Source of the DNA: Tetrastigma voinierianum | Taxonomy: Eukaryota > Streptophyta > Magnoliopsida > Vitales > Vitaceae | DNA length: 64,000 bases | Assembly (NCBI GenBank): GCA_016808115.1 | Contig: JAEQBH010006376.1 | Location: 18,803 to 82,802, forward strand | Reading direction: 5' to 3' | Part shown: piece by piece, positions 9,888 through 22,768 of the stretch | Numbering within the stretch: the first letter of the stretch is position 1 | How the letters are laid out: every line of letters begins with the position of its first letter | Made by a program: the position numbers and the translations under genes | Notes under the pieces: model-generated | Database searches by the model: none | The model's input: only the letters and a program-made list of their open reading frames with translations | Told to the model about the DNA's origin: nothing

Positions 9888-12800
9888 GCAGAAAGAAAGG
9901 CTTATGTGTGTGTAAAGTAGTTACTAATTCTCAGTGACTCATACAACTGGGGCGCCTAATGGTGGGGGTGGATCTAATAAATAACTCAGCAACTTGGGTT
10001 GCCCTGGATTTTTTTTTTTTTTAAATTTAAAATTTTGTTATTTATTGAGGATCCAATTGTTAATCCTCTGCAGCATCCATTGTTAGAATGTGTTGCTTCG
10101 GATGTTTCTTTATTCAAACAGTTCCATTGGACAATAATTCAATGAATAAATACCATTTTTCTGAATAATTCTTTCCCATATGTTTGGGTGGGTTTTCATT
10201 TCATTTTGTGAACCATCTTGGAACATTGTGAGTTGCTCAAAGTACAAAGAATTAATGGGAATACTGTATCTTCTTAACATCTCCGATCATGGCAAGATCT
10301 CAATATTTGGGGATGATGAGGCCCGTTTTTTTTACTTCAAGCTCTCTATCTAACAGTCTCTAAATTCATCTTCTATTAATTATTCACATTTCCAAACGTT
10401 ATAACAAATTGAGAATGGTAATTTTATAGTCAATTTTACTTTTATTATTATAAAATAAAAAAGGGGTGAATAGTATTTCCATTTATTCATCTTCTATTAA
10501 TTATTCACATTTCCAAATGTTATAACAAATTGGAGAATGGTACTTTATAGTCAATTTTTTACTTTTTATTATTATAAAAATAAAAAAGGGGTGAATAGTA
10601 TCTTACTTATTATTCACATCTTTTTTGATGCAAATCTTCAAAAGTTGAAAATGGAGAATGATTGAAGGAAAAGTGAAAAAGTAAAATACAAAGTATAATA
10701 TTATCCAATTTTTTTATTTATTATTTTTAGAAAAAGTCGAATGATTCAAGACGAATTTAAATCATTTACTTAAAAGAAAACGCGAGCCTTTCCGTACATG
10801 TAAATGCCCATTTAAGGGGTATAATGGATTAGACTTTAAAAGATATTTACAGCGCTTTTTTTAATAAGTAGATATAACTTTTATAGAATATGCATTTTTA
10901 AAGGCTTTTGCAGACTTTTCATAGTTTAAAATTTTACATAACTTTCTTACGTACTTTTATACTTTATAAATTTATAAATGACTTTCATAGACTTTATTTT
11001 AAAATATTTATATAGACTTTCTAACAAACTTTTGTTGATAGCCTTCCATATACTTTTTCTTACTTTTTAAATAACTATAATAAATTTATATTTATAATAA
11101 AAATAAATAAAAGTAAAATATTTTAATTAAATAATTTTGTTCAAAAAAAAGTACCAAAGTTATTTATAATAATGTTTCTCAAATTAAAAAATATACCATA
11201 TCCAGTATTCTTCGTATGGTCACATTGTTCTACAAATCATTAACTATAGAAGTTCTGCTCTTGGGTCTCAATAATTGGTCTAAAGTCCTCATTTTCTATT
11301 GAAAATTTATCTAAACAACACTCCTTTCAAATAGGCTGGAATAAATAAATTTTCATAATTTATTCTTTCTCAAATTTTTATAAATTTTCATTTGACACTT
11401 AAAAATAAATTTTATTTATTTATTTTTATAATTCATTCAACTCAAAAATTTCAATTTCACCAATCACATAGGGATTTTATTTTTATTTTTAAAAATAATA
11501 CATTCCTCATTTTTCCCTTCTAAATACTCAAGTTCCACTTCAAAATTTAATAATTTATAAAATTTATCAATTTTCAAAATGTCTCACTTCAAAATTTCCA
11601 ATTTCTAGAATTTCCTAATTTCTAAATTTTTTCAACTTCTAGAATTTTCTAGTTTGTAAAATCTTCAAATTTCCATAAGTTTCGAATTTCTAGAACTTCC
11701 CCGTTTCTAAAATCTATCAATTTTTATAATATTCCAATTTTCGAAACTTTCAATTCATATTGTTTCTAGAGTTTCAATTTTTAATAATATAAAATAAAGT
11801 GTTTTCAAAAAATATTTTAAATTATTGTATATTCACTTTTTATTTTAAAAATAATTATAAAAATATTTAGATTGGATTAAATATAAATAACTATCTATAA
11901 TTTTTTTAAATATACGTACCAAAATTGGTTTAAAACATTATGATTTCACTTTTTAAATATTATAGAATACTGTTTGTGAAACTATTATAGAAGTTATTTT
12001 TCATTATTGTTTCTTAAATTTGTTACAAAACATATTTTATTTTAAAAATAGATTTTGAAAACATAACTTGTTATCTACTCAAACACGGTTTTTTTTTTTT
12101 TTTTTTTAATGAAAACATAAAAAAAATTGTTTCTAGAAATTATTTTTGGAACACTTTTTTAAAATATAAACTAACAAAAATAAAAAGTTATTGAAAAATA
12201 ATTCTCAAACCATCATGTACTTGAGAAATTAGAATATGTTCACAATTATTCTTCTTGTTTTAAAATAGCTCTTAAAAATAATATTATCCATAATGTTTTG
12301 TTTTAGATCATTCTCAATCTTTATATAAATTTTAAAGATAATTATAAAACCATCATCAAAATAATAAAAATATGTTCTAAAAATCATAAATTCTCTAAAA
12401 ACAAGTTATTACAAACAAATCACCAACATGTTAAAATTTTTAACAACTATAAATTAATAATTCATAAATTAACAATCTTATTTGGAAAAAAAAATTACAT
12501 ATTCAATCTTACATTTTAAAATTTCCAATTCAATGTTCTTCAATCTCTAAAAAGTTTTATTTTTAAGAATAATAATGTATTCAAAAAACTACAACACGAA
12601 TAAATTATTAATTTGTAAGGTTATACCCATACCTTACCTGAAAAAAAAAAAGGATTTTTAAAACCTTGATCTTCAACCTTCAACTTTACGTAGCTATGTG
12701 AAAAAGGTTATTTATTAGTGAAAAACAAGCAAATTTTCTAAGTCATACCTAGGTTGTTGCAACCTTGACTCATATGAGAAAAAATATATAATGAATTGCA

Positions 12801-13289
12801 TGTTTAAATACCAATTTTGTATAATTTTACAAATAAAGAATGAATAATTTTACTAGTTTCATATAGTTTCTCTTTAAGCTGTATTGTTTCTCTTCAAGGT
12901 TAGCTTCACTCATTCATGTCATCGTATAACTTCAATTGTTCAAAAAGTCATTTCAAATCTTTCTGCAAATTGTAGGATAATTTTTGAAGAGTGGGTATAT
13001 ATATACTTTTACTAGAAAAGTCATCAAAAGTAATTAAAAGTTTAACGTTTACGAACAAGTGGGCGAGCCGACCGAGTTCAAAGAGGCGATAATAATCAGA
13101 TTTAACCTTAGGGGGGCATACAACAACAAAGTTTGTTTTATAGCCTAATGATTTGAAATCTTACATTTTGAGGGAGGCCAATAGTAATGGTCCGAGGTTT
13201 GATTCTAGTTGGTTTAAAGAGAATTTTTTGCAAAAAATTTCATGGCATATGCTCCTCGAGCACTAGCCACTGATTTACACTCCTATGAA
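9888..13289. other. 3' flank of the cyclin gene and AT-rich spacer
   Basis: A plausible polyadenylation signal (AATAAA within AATGAATAAAT) lies near 10140-10150. Beyond that I see only AT-rich sequence: a duplication (10365-10602), segments related to the 'gactttatagactttt' MITE family (10820-11050), degenerate 'aatttctagaatttcc' short repeats (11520-11770), and no supported gene. Confidence 0.5.
10365..10602. repeat. Imperfect tandem duplication, ~121 bp period
   Basis: TTCATCTTCTATTAATTATT starts at 10365 and again at 10486. Both copies continue through a 'tccaaa(c/t)gttataacaaatt' block and end in AAAAAAGGGGTGAATAGTAT. Confidence 0.85.
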
Positions 13290-13403
13290 AGTCAATGATT
13301 TTTTCAATATCAGTGTACTTTTATAGTCTTTAAAAGTCGTAATTGAATACATCTTGATTTTTTAGACTTTTTTAAACTAATAAAAAATTGTTATTGAATA
13401 CAT
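13290..13403. repeat. Left part of a MITE-like repeat, split by the gypsy element
   Basis: Units of the form 'gaatacatcttga..ttagacttttt' occur here and continue at 23414-23569 on the other side of the retrotransposon. The 5 bases TACAT (13399-13403) are repeated at 23414-23418. Confidence 0.5.
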
Positions 13404-14034
13404 TGTTGTTACCTTGATTGTTTGACCTCCGAAGCATTAGCGGTGCAATGTAAACCTACAAAAAAGGCGATCCTAAGGATCTGATGTGTGGGTGCCACGC
13501 TCCCGATGATTAAGTCAAGAAAAATACCTTGTACGGGGCAAGAAAAGCTCGCATAGTGGGATTGCATACCTCTCATCATAGGAGTCCTCTTGATTTATAG
13601 AAAGTGGTTCCACCGAATCCTCCTCTCTTTCTTTGGAAAGAATCTTTTTTTTTTTGGAACAAAATCTCTCTTTCCTTATCAAAGACTAATTCTTCCTTAT
13701 CAAGGATTAATCTTTCGAGAAGTAAGAGATTTGGAAATTAGGAAATTCGTGGATAAATACCTTTTTCATATTTCTGCCTTTATCCATCCATCCATAACGA
13801 ACTTGCCATAAGTAGGAGGACAGATGGCTAGGAGACTTGGAACCTTAAACAAGCTATACTAAGGACACCTGGGCTCCATGGCGGGCCTCTAATTTCGTCA
13901 CAGGTAGTGCTCTCGAGTTTAATATGGAAGGTGGGTTTTGGGCGCTTCACATTATAGGCTCAACAGGCTGTGGACGAAGTAGTAAGACGCAAGGCGATCT
14001 ATTGAGTGGGTTTTAAAAACCATGGTACTCCACA
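13404..14034 (-). repeat. 3' LTR of the Tat element (631 bp)
   Basis: It begins TGTTGTTACC and ends GGTACTCCACA on the plus strand, matching the right LTR over its length (shared CAATGTAAACCTACAAAAAA and GTGGGATTGCATACCTCTCA blocks). Confidence 0.9.
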
Positions 14035-14479
14035 ATGCCCCCCACTCTCGCATACGGCTAAAGTTTTGGCTTTTCCAGTTGAGGAAAATACTATACTATT
14101 GAATGTTGAATGTGGAGAGTTGAATGTAAGGAGGTGATGCCCTCGGCGTGGGTTCAAAAGTGCGTCGCGCATGTGAGTATGCTTGTATGACGCATCTTGT
14201 TATGTGAGCGCATTTAATGTACTTTGTCGACACCTTACACAAATAGGGGTATGGGTGTGATGCGGAGGTTCGTTTCACGTTTCGCTTTCGTGAACTTTCC
14301 TTTCAAATAAGCCACACTAGAGACTCTCACCTTCTCGACCCACTGGGCCGATTTTCCGTGAGTACTGCCCCATCTCAACCTTCTTTATCGGTTCGCTTGA
14401 GTTTTTTTGGTGGACGGGGCACTTATTAGGTTGCGCGAAGGTTTTCTACCAGGTTTTCCTAGGTTTTGTCACCGTGGGA

Positions 14480-14486
14480 TATAAAA
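14480..14486 (+). promoter_or_regulatory. TATA box of the antisense ORF
   Basis: TATAAAA stands alone in a GC-rich context, about 110 bases before the first ATG (14594) of the plus-strand antisense ORF and just inside the 3' LTR. A pyrimidine-rich leader (14515-14585) follows it. Confidence 0.45.
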
Positions 14487-14593
14487 CCTCCAGGGGGGAT
14501 TTCTTTCATCATTCAAGGGTTTCGCTTCCACTCTCAAGTCAGACTCTACTCTCTTTCTTTTTCTTTTTTTCTTTTTTTTTATTTGCCTGTAGA

Positions 14594-16800
14594 ATGGCAA
14601 GAGGTTACAAAGAGGTTTCTAGTAGTTAGGCTGGGCATCTGATGGTGACTCCTCGGGAGATGCCTACTACAAGCAATCTAGTTGCTGCTATGTTTGTAGA
14701 GGAACTGAGGTTGTATAGCTAGGTTCTTTCCAAAATCAGTCTGGAGATGTCAGACTGCCCGACTACCTCAACCGTAGGGGAGGCAAATAACACCGTTTAC
14801 TTCACCCAAGAGCATTTCGCTGCAAGGCCTTGCTTCCCTGTCCCTTCGTTGATGAAACTTTTTTTGCACTTTACTCAGGCACCTCTTGCACTCGTACATC
14901 CAAATGTTTTTCGGATTCTAACTAAGCTGCGCTAGGCCGAACTCTACCACCGGACATCTCGTCGGTGGAGATATGCTCTACGGCTTCATTTGAAGTTTGG
15001 GATTGGGGGTCGTCCCGCTTCATGTCATCCCATAGTCCTGGCCGTAATTTGTAACTGGGCTCCCTGACTCCCCCAAAAAAGAGGCGAAAAGGATTGTCTT
15101 AGTTAGGGGCTCGTGGAACTCACGACCGTTTCAAGGCTTTCTTTGGTACATGAATCTCACCCATCTCATTCCTGTGTTTGTTTTAGGCTTATGTAATCAT
15201 ATTTGTCTAGGCAGTCCACTCTATTGACATGCCCCTATTTGTTTTTTATTTTTTTATGATTTGTAGGCAGGCGTAAGCGAGGACGACTAGTCAGCTGGGT
15301 AGAGAAGGCAAGACTGGACCGCATCAGCCGACTGCTTGAGATCATAGAGAGGGAGAGTAACCACGAGCGCATTTCGTCTATGAGGAATCTGCAGGAGTTA
15401 GACGCTAGTCCTTTCCCATACATAGTGCGCATTCATCCCTCGTTCACTGCCCGAGCTTGTGAAGGGCGAGCATTTCGTCCTTGCGAATCTCCTGAAGCTG
15501 ATACCGGGGAGCTCTTCTCAAGCGAAATCCACTCCAGAACCTCTTATTCTATCGGACTACCTACCTTTGTCCGCCCAAGATCCCAAGCCTGCCCAGTTGC
15601 CTTTGGCCGAGCAAGATTCACAACTCCGCCCAGCGCCCGCCACTCGGGCATAGTTTCAAGACTTTGGAGCTTTGAGGACAAGGCGCCACCCGACACGATG
15701 ATACTCGCTCAAGGCCAATACAGGAGCTCGGCCCACCGACGACGTGTTTACACTCGATTAAGAAGCTACCCGGTTACTTGTTAGAAAATGCAACCCTTTC
15801 GACAAGCGGGATTCTTCGATTGCGCAAATGCGTGATCTCAACCCCCCTCAGGCTCCGCATCCGGATGGTGGCTCATTCTGAGGGGTACTCCATCCCCTTC
15901 CCCACACGTAGATTAGGTCCCATCAAGTGGAAGACGGATGTATATATGCAATCACGCCTCCAATAGAGAGATCCCAAGTTGGTATGGTCTGATTTCTAAT
16001 GTTTGAGCACGGGGTTTTGTGTTGTTATTTCCTCCTAATCCCTTTTTTGTAATAGGTCATCACTGTCGTTCGGAACATGGCTCGCCAGCATAAGGAGCTT
16101 TCGACTAGGCTGGAGGACGTCGAGAAGCTACGGCTCTATGCTAGGTCTACCACTTCCAAACACCGGGCCCTAAAAGAATATCTAAGCAAGGCCAAGTCCT
16201 AGTCTAGACTTTGGGAACGAAAGGCCAATGAGAGCAAAGAGAAGACCGCGGGTACGAAGAAAGAGAGAGACGAGGTTAAGGAGGAAGTTCAAGTTGCCCA
16301 ACCCCACACGCACGTAATCGCAAGTAAAGGCAAGGCGGAGGTGACCCAGCTTAGGTCCAAGATGCACTAGCCTGCGGTGGAGGAAGCCAGGCGCAAAGGA
16401 GGAGGCCAAAGCGTAAGGTCGAGGCGAGGCCTCCACCGGGAGGCTGAGCCGGACGCCTCCCATTGAAGATTAGGAGGGCCAAGGACGAGGTATCCTCTCT
16501 CTACTCCTAAGCCGGAAAAGACAAGGAGGCCATGGAGGAGGATCACTGTGCCAGTCCTAGAGGTCATTTGCTCACTACTACGAGTGCTTACTTTCAAACA
16601 CAAATATCCGTGGAGACCAACCGTAGGTCCCGGCGAGGCGCCCGATTCCTCCGACCTGCCTCTAAGTTCTTTAGACAGCCCTAGGTGCCCCTGGGTCCTA
16701 GTAGCTATCGGGGACACAACACCCAGGCGCACTCCGCTTTCGTAGGTGGCCATTAAGGAACCTAAGGGGAATGCTTTCATCGAGGACTAAAGCTGATTCC
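14594..16800 (+). pseudogene. Antisense extra ORF (aORF) of the Tat element, decayed
   Basis: The coding strand here is opposite to gag-pol. Segment 1 (14594-15186) encodes a stretch ending SLMKLFLHFTQAPLALVHPN, then FRILTKLR, which resembles the plant 'putative gypsy-type transposon' domain (Transposase_28-like) found in the extra ORFs of Tat elements. Segment 2 (from 15267, after a TTTGTAG acceptor) starts GRRKRGRLVSWVEKARLDRI. Segment 3 (from 16056, after TGTAATAG) is coiled coil, starting near MARQHKELSTRLEDVEKL and rich in Lys/Glu. Acceptor-like borders imply introns. In-frame stops and shifts break it. Function is unknown even in intact relatives. The domain family name is from memory and needs a profile search. 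Confidence 0.6.
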
Positions 16801-17374
16801 GATCCCTCATCTTTTCTCTTTTTCTTTTTGAAATTTATATAAGGGGCCTCGTTTGCCACCAGAACATACTTTTTTGTAATCACAGATGCTAATTGGCGCA
16901 TTTGAATGAAATATGATTTCTGGTACTCTTATGCACTAAACTGTTATTATTTCTCGTCCTTTTTACGAATATTAACTGATAGTTGTCCTTCGTAGAGCCA
17001 TGAGGCAATGGCCTTAGAAGTGCCAAGAGGCTTATAGCCACAAGTCTAGTCTTATGAAAGTGATACAGCTTAGAGCCACAAGTTTAGTCTTATAAAAGTG
17101 CTAACAAGCTGAGCCATAAATATGGTCCTAAGTGAAATGGAGGTTATTCCAAAATTAAAGGAAATAATGCCTTTAAAGAACACTCACTGGTAATATTCCA
17201 AAATTGAAAGAAAATATTTTAAAGGAAATTTTTAATGAAATTCTTATTGATAACCCCTTTAAAGAAAACTTATTGATGATACCTTTTATAAAAGCGAATG
17301 CCCACATTACGTAAGATCGGCACGATCTAGTTTATTTAATGCGTGACGTCTTAACCGGACCCCAATTCTTACGA

Positions 17375-18330
17375 TCACATATATGGTCCCTTCCTGTTTT
17401 GGCTGGAATTTTCCGATCGCTTCGTCGCCCGTGGTTTTCGTTGACCCTTCGCGACTAGGTCACAACACCGCTTTATATGTCTATCGTATAAGTTTGCGAT
17501 CCTTTCGTGGTAAGATGTTATACATATGCGAGCCACTTCCCAGAGCTCGTTCCGGGCCATGCTTAGGTCCCAGAGTTAGCTTCGATATTAGCACCCAGAA
17601 CCTTGGAGCGTAAGTATCCCGATTGTAGGAATAATGGCCTCTAAACCATAAGTGAGTGCAAATGGTGATACTCCAGTCGACCTTAGGCTAGTTGTTCTAT
17701 AGGCCCAAAGGACTCCTAGTAGTTCGTCCACCCATTTCCTCATAGCCAAATGCAGACACTTTTTCAAAATCGTCAAGAGAGTTTTGTTAGATGCCTTCGC
17801 ATGGTCATTGCTCTACGGGTACCATGGGGTTGAGTATAAGTTTCTGATTTTCAGCTCATGGCAGAAGTTTCTGTATACTTTGTTGTCAAACTGCGGTCCA
17901 TTATCAGTTATGATCGACTGGGGTATTCTGAATCGACAGACGATATTCTTCCACACAAACTGGGTGACATCCTTATCTTTGATAGAGACGAAGGCTTCAG
18001 CTTCTATCCATTTCCTAAAGTAGTCGGTGGAAACCAACAACTTTTTCTCGAGCTGGGTCAGAGGTAAAGGGTCCAACTATATCGATTCCTAATGAGTGCA
18101 AGGTCAGGCTTCTGTAATGGTGGCTAGGTCTTGGGCTGGCATCCTCAATATGGGAGCTTACCATTGGCATATGTCGTACCTTTTGACATAGCCACGTCTG
18201 CTCTCATGGTTGGCCAATAATACCCTTGTGTATGGGCCTTGTGAGCTAAAGTTTTGCTACTCGGATAGTTTCTGCATACCCCCTCATGAAGTTCTACTAG
18301 TATATATTGTCCCTACTGAGTGGTGAGACA
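17375..18330 (-). pseudogene. Tat integrase region
   Basis: The core reads LLVSTDYFRKWIEAEAF (first catalytic Asp) and IITDNGPQFDNKVYRNF (second Asp), then LYSTPWYP, where the frame breaks. The next block reads SNDHAKASNKTL in a shifted frame, so the expected catalytic Glu (in an A-E-A context) appears as Lys. KWVDELLGVLWAYRTT follows at 17700-17740. The His/Cys N-terminal finger should lie near 18100-18330 but is degraded. Not functional as read. Confidence 0.8.
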
Positions 18331-18599
18331 CTTTAGATACGGCCTGTCCAGAGACCATTTGTATAACTGCCCGTTTGCCAAGGAGAATTGAGCTGCCTAG
18401 ACCTAGACCTTGTGGGCTTCGGCTCTATTATTCGACAGCTCTCCCGAGCTCAGATAATGCAATATAGGAGTCAACCAAGAAGGGCCTATTTTATCTATCC
18501 GACTTACTCGATCTGTTGCAATAGACGATGCCGTCGGGTAGTAGATTGGGAGGAACATATTTTCTTTTATTGGGATGGATGCGGCCATTGCCGCCAATG

Positions 18600-18960
18600 C
18601 GTTTGCCCTTTCATTGGAGTCCCTTGGGATATGCTCAAGCTTCTAAGCCACAAACCCCTGTCGCCGGGCTGACTAGCCCATGGACTCGGGCCACGTTGTC
18701 CCATGTTTCGTATATTCCGTTTACTTGTCCTACTACCAGTCGAGAGTCGTTGTATATGAGGAGTCTCTCTGATGATACTGATTGATCGAGATCGATCTTG
18801 GCTAGGATTACTTCATACTCAGTCTCATTATTGGATGTGGGGAAGTCTAATCGTATGGCCTGCTCTACCCTTTTCCTAGTTGGGGCTTTTAGTTGCAAGC
18901 CGCAGCTCCCGTTTAGAGAGAGGTTTCGTCCACATTAAGGATTCACCAACCATTGTTATC
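18600..18960 (-). pseudogene. Tat second (archaeal-type) RNase H domain
   Basis: The minus strand reads QLKAPTRKRVEQAIRLDFPT, SNNETEYEVILAKIDL and YNDSRLVVGQVNGIYE. The SNNExEYE and DSxLVVGQV motifs are typical of the additional RNase H in Tat elements. It lies between the retroviral-type RNase H and the integrase. Confidence 0.75.
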
Positions 18961-19022
18961 CTCGACCACATCCAGCTCGGGTAGTTATGCTGGAAAATCT
19001 GCCAATACCTGCCCCTTCAATG

Positions 19023-19352
19023 CTAAGCGAGGTTTATACTAGATACGGACTCACTTAGCTCGACCACCCATCGGGCCATTCTTCTTGAAAGGTCAGGCTT
19101 GTGTATAGTGTTTCGTAGAGGGAGATTGGTCAGCAAGACAATAATGTGTGCTTGAAAGTCTGCCACACGTAAGGCCAGTGTTACTTGTTCTAGACGGGTA
19201 TATCTAGTTTTTGCCTCTATCAGGGATTTGCTTACGAAGAATATCTGTCTTTGTTTTCGGTTTTTGTCTTCTTTGAACAAAGCTACGCTTACTGAGACCT
19301 TTGACACTGCTAGGTAAAGATAAAGTGTATCTCCTGCCCTTGCGCTAGCCAA
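19023..19352 (-). pseudogene. Tat RNase H (RT-associated)
   Basis: The minus strand carries LYLYLAVSKVSVSVALFKE, then VSKSLIEAKTRYTRLEQVTL and LALRVADFQAHIIVLLTNLP, the usual RNase H tether and fold of gypsy pol. It is separated from RT by shifts. Confidence 0.75.
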
Positions 19353-19397
19353 GATTGGTGGTTCTGAAGATATCGTTGACAGCCATGAGCACTGGGC

Positions 19398-20385
19398 TCA
19401 CCCCTCATTCCAATCGGTCCCTTTCCCTTTAGGGTGGTGAAAAATGGTTTTAACCGGTCGATGAAGAGAGATATAAACCTCCCGAGAGCTGCCAATAAAT
19501 TGCTGAACCCCCTTTTTGGTGGTAGGAGTTTGGGAGTCCATTATTGTTTTGAGTTGAATGGGGTTGGCCTTAATCCTTCTTTGGGTCACCATAAATCCTA
19601 AGAACTTGCCTACATTGACTCTAAACGCACATTTCAGAGGGTTGAGTTTCATTTCATACCTTCATAATAGCTCAAAGGCTTCTTATAGATGCTTGGCGTG
19701 GTTAAAGCGTTCTTTGGATTTTACTAGCATGTCATCGATATAGGTTTCCATGGCGTTACCCAATGTTGGTCTAATATCTTAGTTACCAACTTGTAAGTCA
19801 CTCCCAAAGATTTCTTCACTAGCATCACATTATAGCAATACAACCCGTGTGGGGTGATGAAGGCCGTTTTTCTGAGTCAGGCGGGTGCATGGGAATTTGA
19901 TGATATCCATAGAAGGCGTCTAAAAACGACAACATTCCGTACCCAACTGCGGTGTCAACAATCTTATCTATAATGAGGCGTGGGAAGTTATCCTTTTCAG
20001 TACGCTTCACATCAAGGTAATCTACGGATACTTATTAGCCTTTTCTCCTTTCTTTGTAACTACCACCACGTTGGCTAACTACTCGGGGTACTTTAATTCC
20101 CTGATGAAGCCTGCTTTCAATAGGTTTTCTACCTCTACTTGGATGATTTAGGTGAAAACGCCTCACCTTCTATCTGAATGGCCTGGCCGTGGGGATGATA
20201 TTTAGCTTGTGAGAGGCCACTGTTGAGCTAATCCCAACCATATCTGAATGGTTCCAAGAGAACACATCTACGTTATTTAACATCACGAGTCGTTTCTTTT
20301 CGTCACCGGACAGAAGAGAACTAGCATAAGTGAACTTCATCGACCCGTCCAACATTACTTTTTCTAGGGGATCTACAACCAACAT
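19398..20385 (-). pseudogene. Tat reverse transcriptase
   Basis: From N to C: NVDVFSWNHSDMVGI and SHKLNIIPTARPFR near 20170-20290; KDNFPRLIIDKIVDTAVGYG and LSFLDAFYGYHQIPMHP near 19880-20000; the catalytic YIDDMLVKS box with both Asp intact (YIDD codons at 19731-19742); and MKLNPLKCAFRVNVGKFLGF near 19600-19650. Frames change between blocks. Confidence 0.85.
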
Positions 20386-21227
20386 ATCCCTTCTTCGCCT
20401 CTAATCCGGGCAACAATCGTGGATTGCTACGCTGGGGTCGGGACCTTCAAGAGGGAGATTTTCGTGCCCTTTTTCCCGTCCGTCCTATGTAGATAGTTAA
20501 TAGCACTGCCGCGCGACTAGCTGACTGCCTAAAAGGTCAACCTTCAACCTGCCCAACGTTAGTCAAATAACTGACCGTCGGCAGAAGGTCAAGTGATGGG
20601 GCTGCTTCATCGAGTGCCAGTTCGCCTCATTATGGCGTTTAGTGTCCCAAGTCTTCAATGATTAAGAATAGAACCCGCTGAGTCACTAGCCCAACCTTTA
20701 TAGGGAGAGCGACATCTCCTAGTGTTGCGGTAGTCACACCATTGAAACCAAAGAGGATCCTCCTGGTTGAGTTCAACATTCATGAAGAGAGTTTTATCTG
20801 CTCGAATGCTGGTAATTACAACAAGTCATCCTCACTGCCAAGATCTATCGCACTTGTGCACATAAAAACGTTAATACAAAGGGTGAGTAATGAGCATCAG
20901 AAGAGTGCATAAATATCCTTTTCTGCCGACAGAGGAAAGATGGACCATCTATTGGCTTGGTTTCTTCGTGTCATCCTTTCGCGTGGATAGCATTCACCCT
21001 AGCTTTGACTGTGGCGGCTCTTAAGAGCTTATTCTGTTGGAACTTCGACTAATACTAATCGTCAGACGGGCTACCCAATATATAGTTTATGGCAGGTTTG
21101 GATTCTATCGGGGTTGTCCCACCGGTTGTGATTCTGCTCGTGGCTTGCCTCGATTCCACCCCGTGGTTTGGTTCCCTAACATATCTCTAGAGGTGTCCTG
21201 CCTTGATCAACTTTTCCACCAAAAATT

Positions 21228-22270
21228 TTAGGCTTTAGCACTTTTCGGTCTCATGCCCATGGTCTTTATGATAATCACACCACAATGATTTATTCCTTTT
21301 CGGAGGGATCCACCTGGATCTGAAAGTAGCCATTTAAACTCCTCGCGTGTCGTGAATGACGGGCAATGCCTCTCATAAGAGACGCTAGGTGAACCGCTGG
21401 GGCTCTCTTCTTTGTGATTGGTCACGATCGCCTGCTTTATGTTCGACCCCTCCTTAGATTTGAGGGGTCGTTTGATCGACTACTCATTCGCCTACCGGGT
21501 TGTAATCATGATACCGGGTGGCCGCATGGATATACTCTTATCACCCTCTGCTCAGAGTAATTCTTCCATCGTTGTCAAGGCTCTAAAAGATAGTGACTGA
21601 AAGAAATGAGTAGATGGCCTAAAGCTTCTCCTAAAGTTTTAGAGGATTGCGTCCATGCTATACAACTCTATTTGTTAGACGACTTACCCAAACCTCCTTG
21701 TGAAGTCACGAATCGACTCTTCTTCCTGTTTGAGAATGGTTTGTAAGGAGCTAATGTTTCTCTTTTATCGCATGGAGTAGAGATACTGTGATATGAATGC
21801 GGCCCATAGTTCGTAGAATGAATTTATTGAGTAACATAGGAGCCAGGAAACCGCTTCACACTGCCTCTAAACTAGCTGTGAATACCTTGCATAATAGCCG
21901 GTCATTACTAGCATTCAGTGTCATCGCCTGATTATAATGGAACATATGGTTATAGGGGTCAGCCAAGCCATCGAACGTGGTGAAAGCTGGAATGACAAAC
22001 TCATAGGGTGGCTTGTAGTCAAGGATGTGTTGCCATAGGGGTGAAGAGAGCATGTCGTTGGGTCTCCGAATGAGGGTTGCTAGCGATATGTAGAAGGTTG
22101 GTGTTGTACCAAAGGCAGGATGCGCGGGCAGCGCTGGTGGCAACGTCCCTAAGGGCAGCACCTGCTGATTCGTCGAAGATTGATTTAGTTGGTACTGTCT
22201 TTTGCCAGCTTTTTATCCTTGCCTTACGAGATGCACCACTAACAACGTCACTAAAGGTAGGGTACGGCAA
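21228..22270 (-). pseudogene. Tat gag
   Basis: The capsid-like part reads PYEFVIPAFTTFDGLADPYN and MFHYNQAMTLNASNDRLLCK (21880-22010). A C-terminal finger reads WCDYHKDHGHETEKC near 21240-21285, matching the CxxHxDHGHxTxxC form of this lineage. Frameshifts separate the parts. A protease should follow at 20400-21200 but I could not recognise its catalytic motif. Confidence 0.7.
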
Positions 22271-22768
22271 AGGCCTCTTGCACGATTTGGTCCTTGTGCT
22301 CTCCCGAGTATTCTTTGTCGGCGATAGATTCAGGGATGAGGAAGTGCCTGAGGATAGCTCATCATCTACTAGGGTATCAACGTTGTTAGGAACAATGGGC
22401 CCCTTCCCCTTATCACTGGCAATCGGCTGCGAATCGTGGTCACTATCTCGCTTGTTTTTTCTAAGATCTCAACTATTTTCGATATGGGCTCGCAGCTAGT
22501 CATTCTCGCGTCATAAGCGTTCGACCTGACCTTGCAACTCTTTCAGTTGTCTTGCTTGTTCCTCTTACTTTCTCTCAATAGAGGAATTGATCTTCTAGCG
22601 ATTGGTTCATTAGAATGCTCGTCATTGCAACTACCTCGGGAGAATTAGAAATAGAATAGGGGATCGACAGAGCTCCAGGTGATGGAGGGCTACTTGACAG
22701 CCATTGAAGCCAAGCTCTTGCAACCTGTAAACGAGACTTTTTGTTCGGTTCTCACAGACGACACCAAT

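Noticed and set aside
15380..16780. Independent host genes on either strand in the GC-rich block
   Set aside because: The block lies between the integrase and the 3' LTR of the gypsy element and matches its antisense ORF; there are no host exon signals beyond those.
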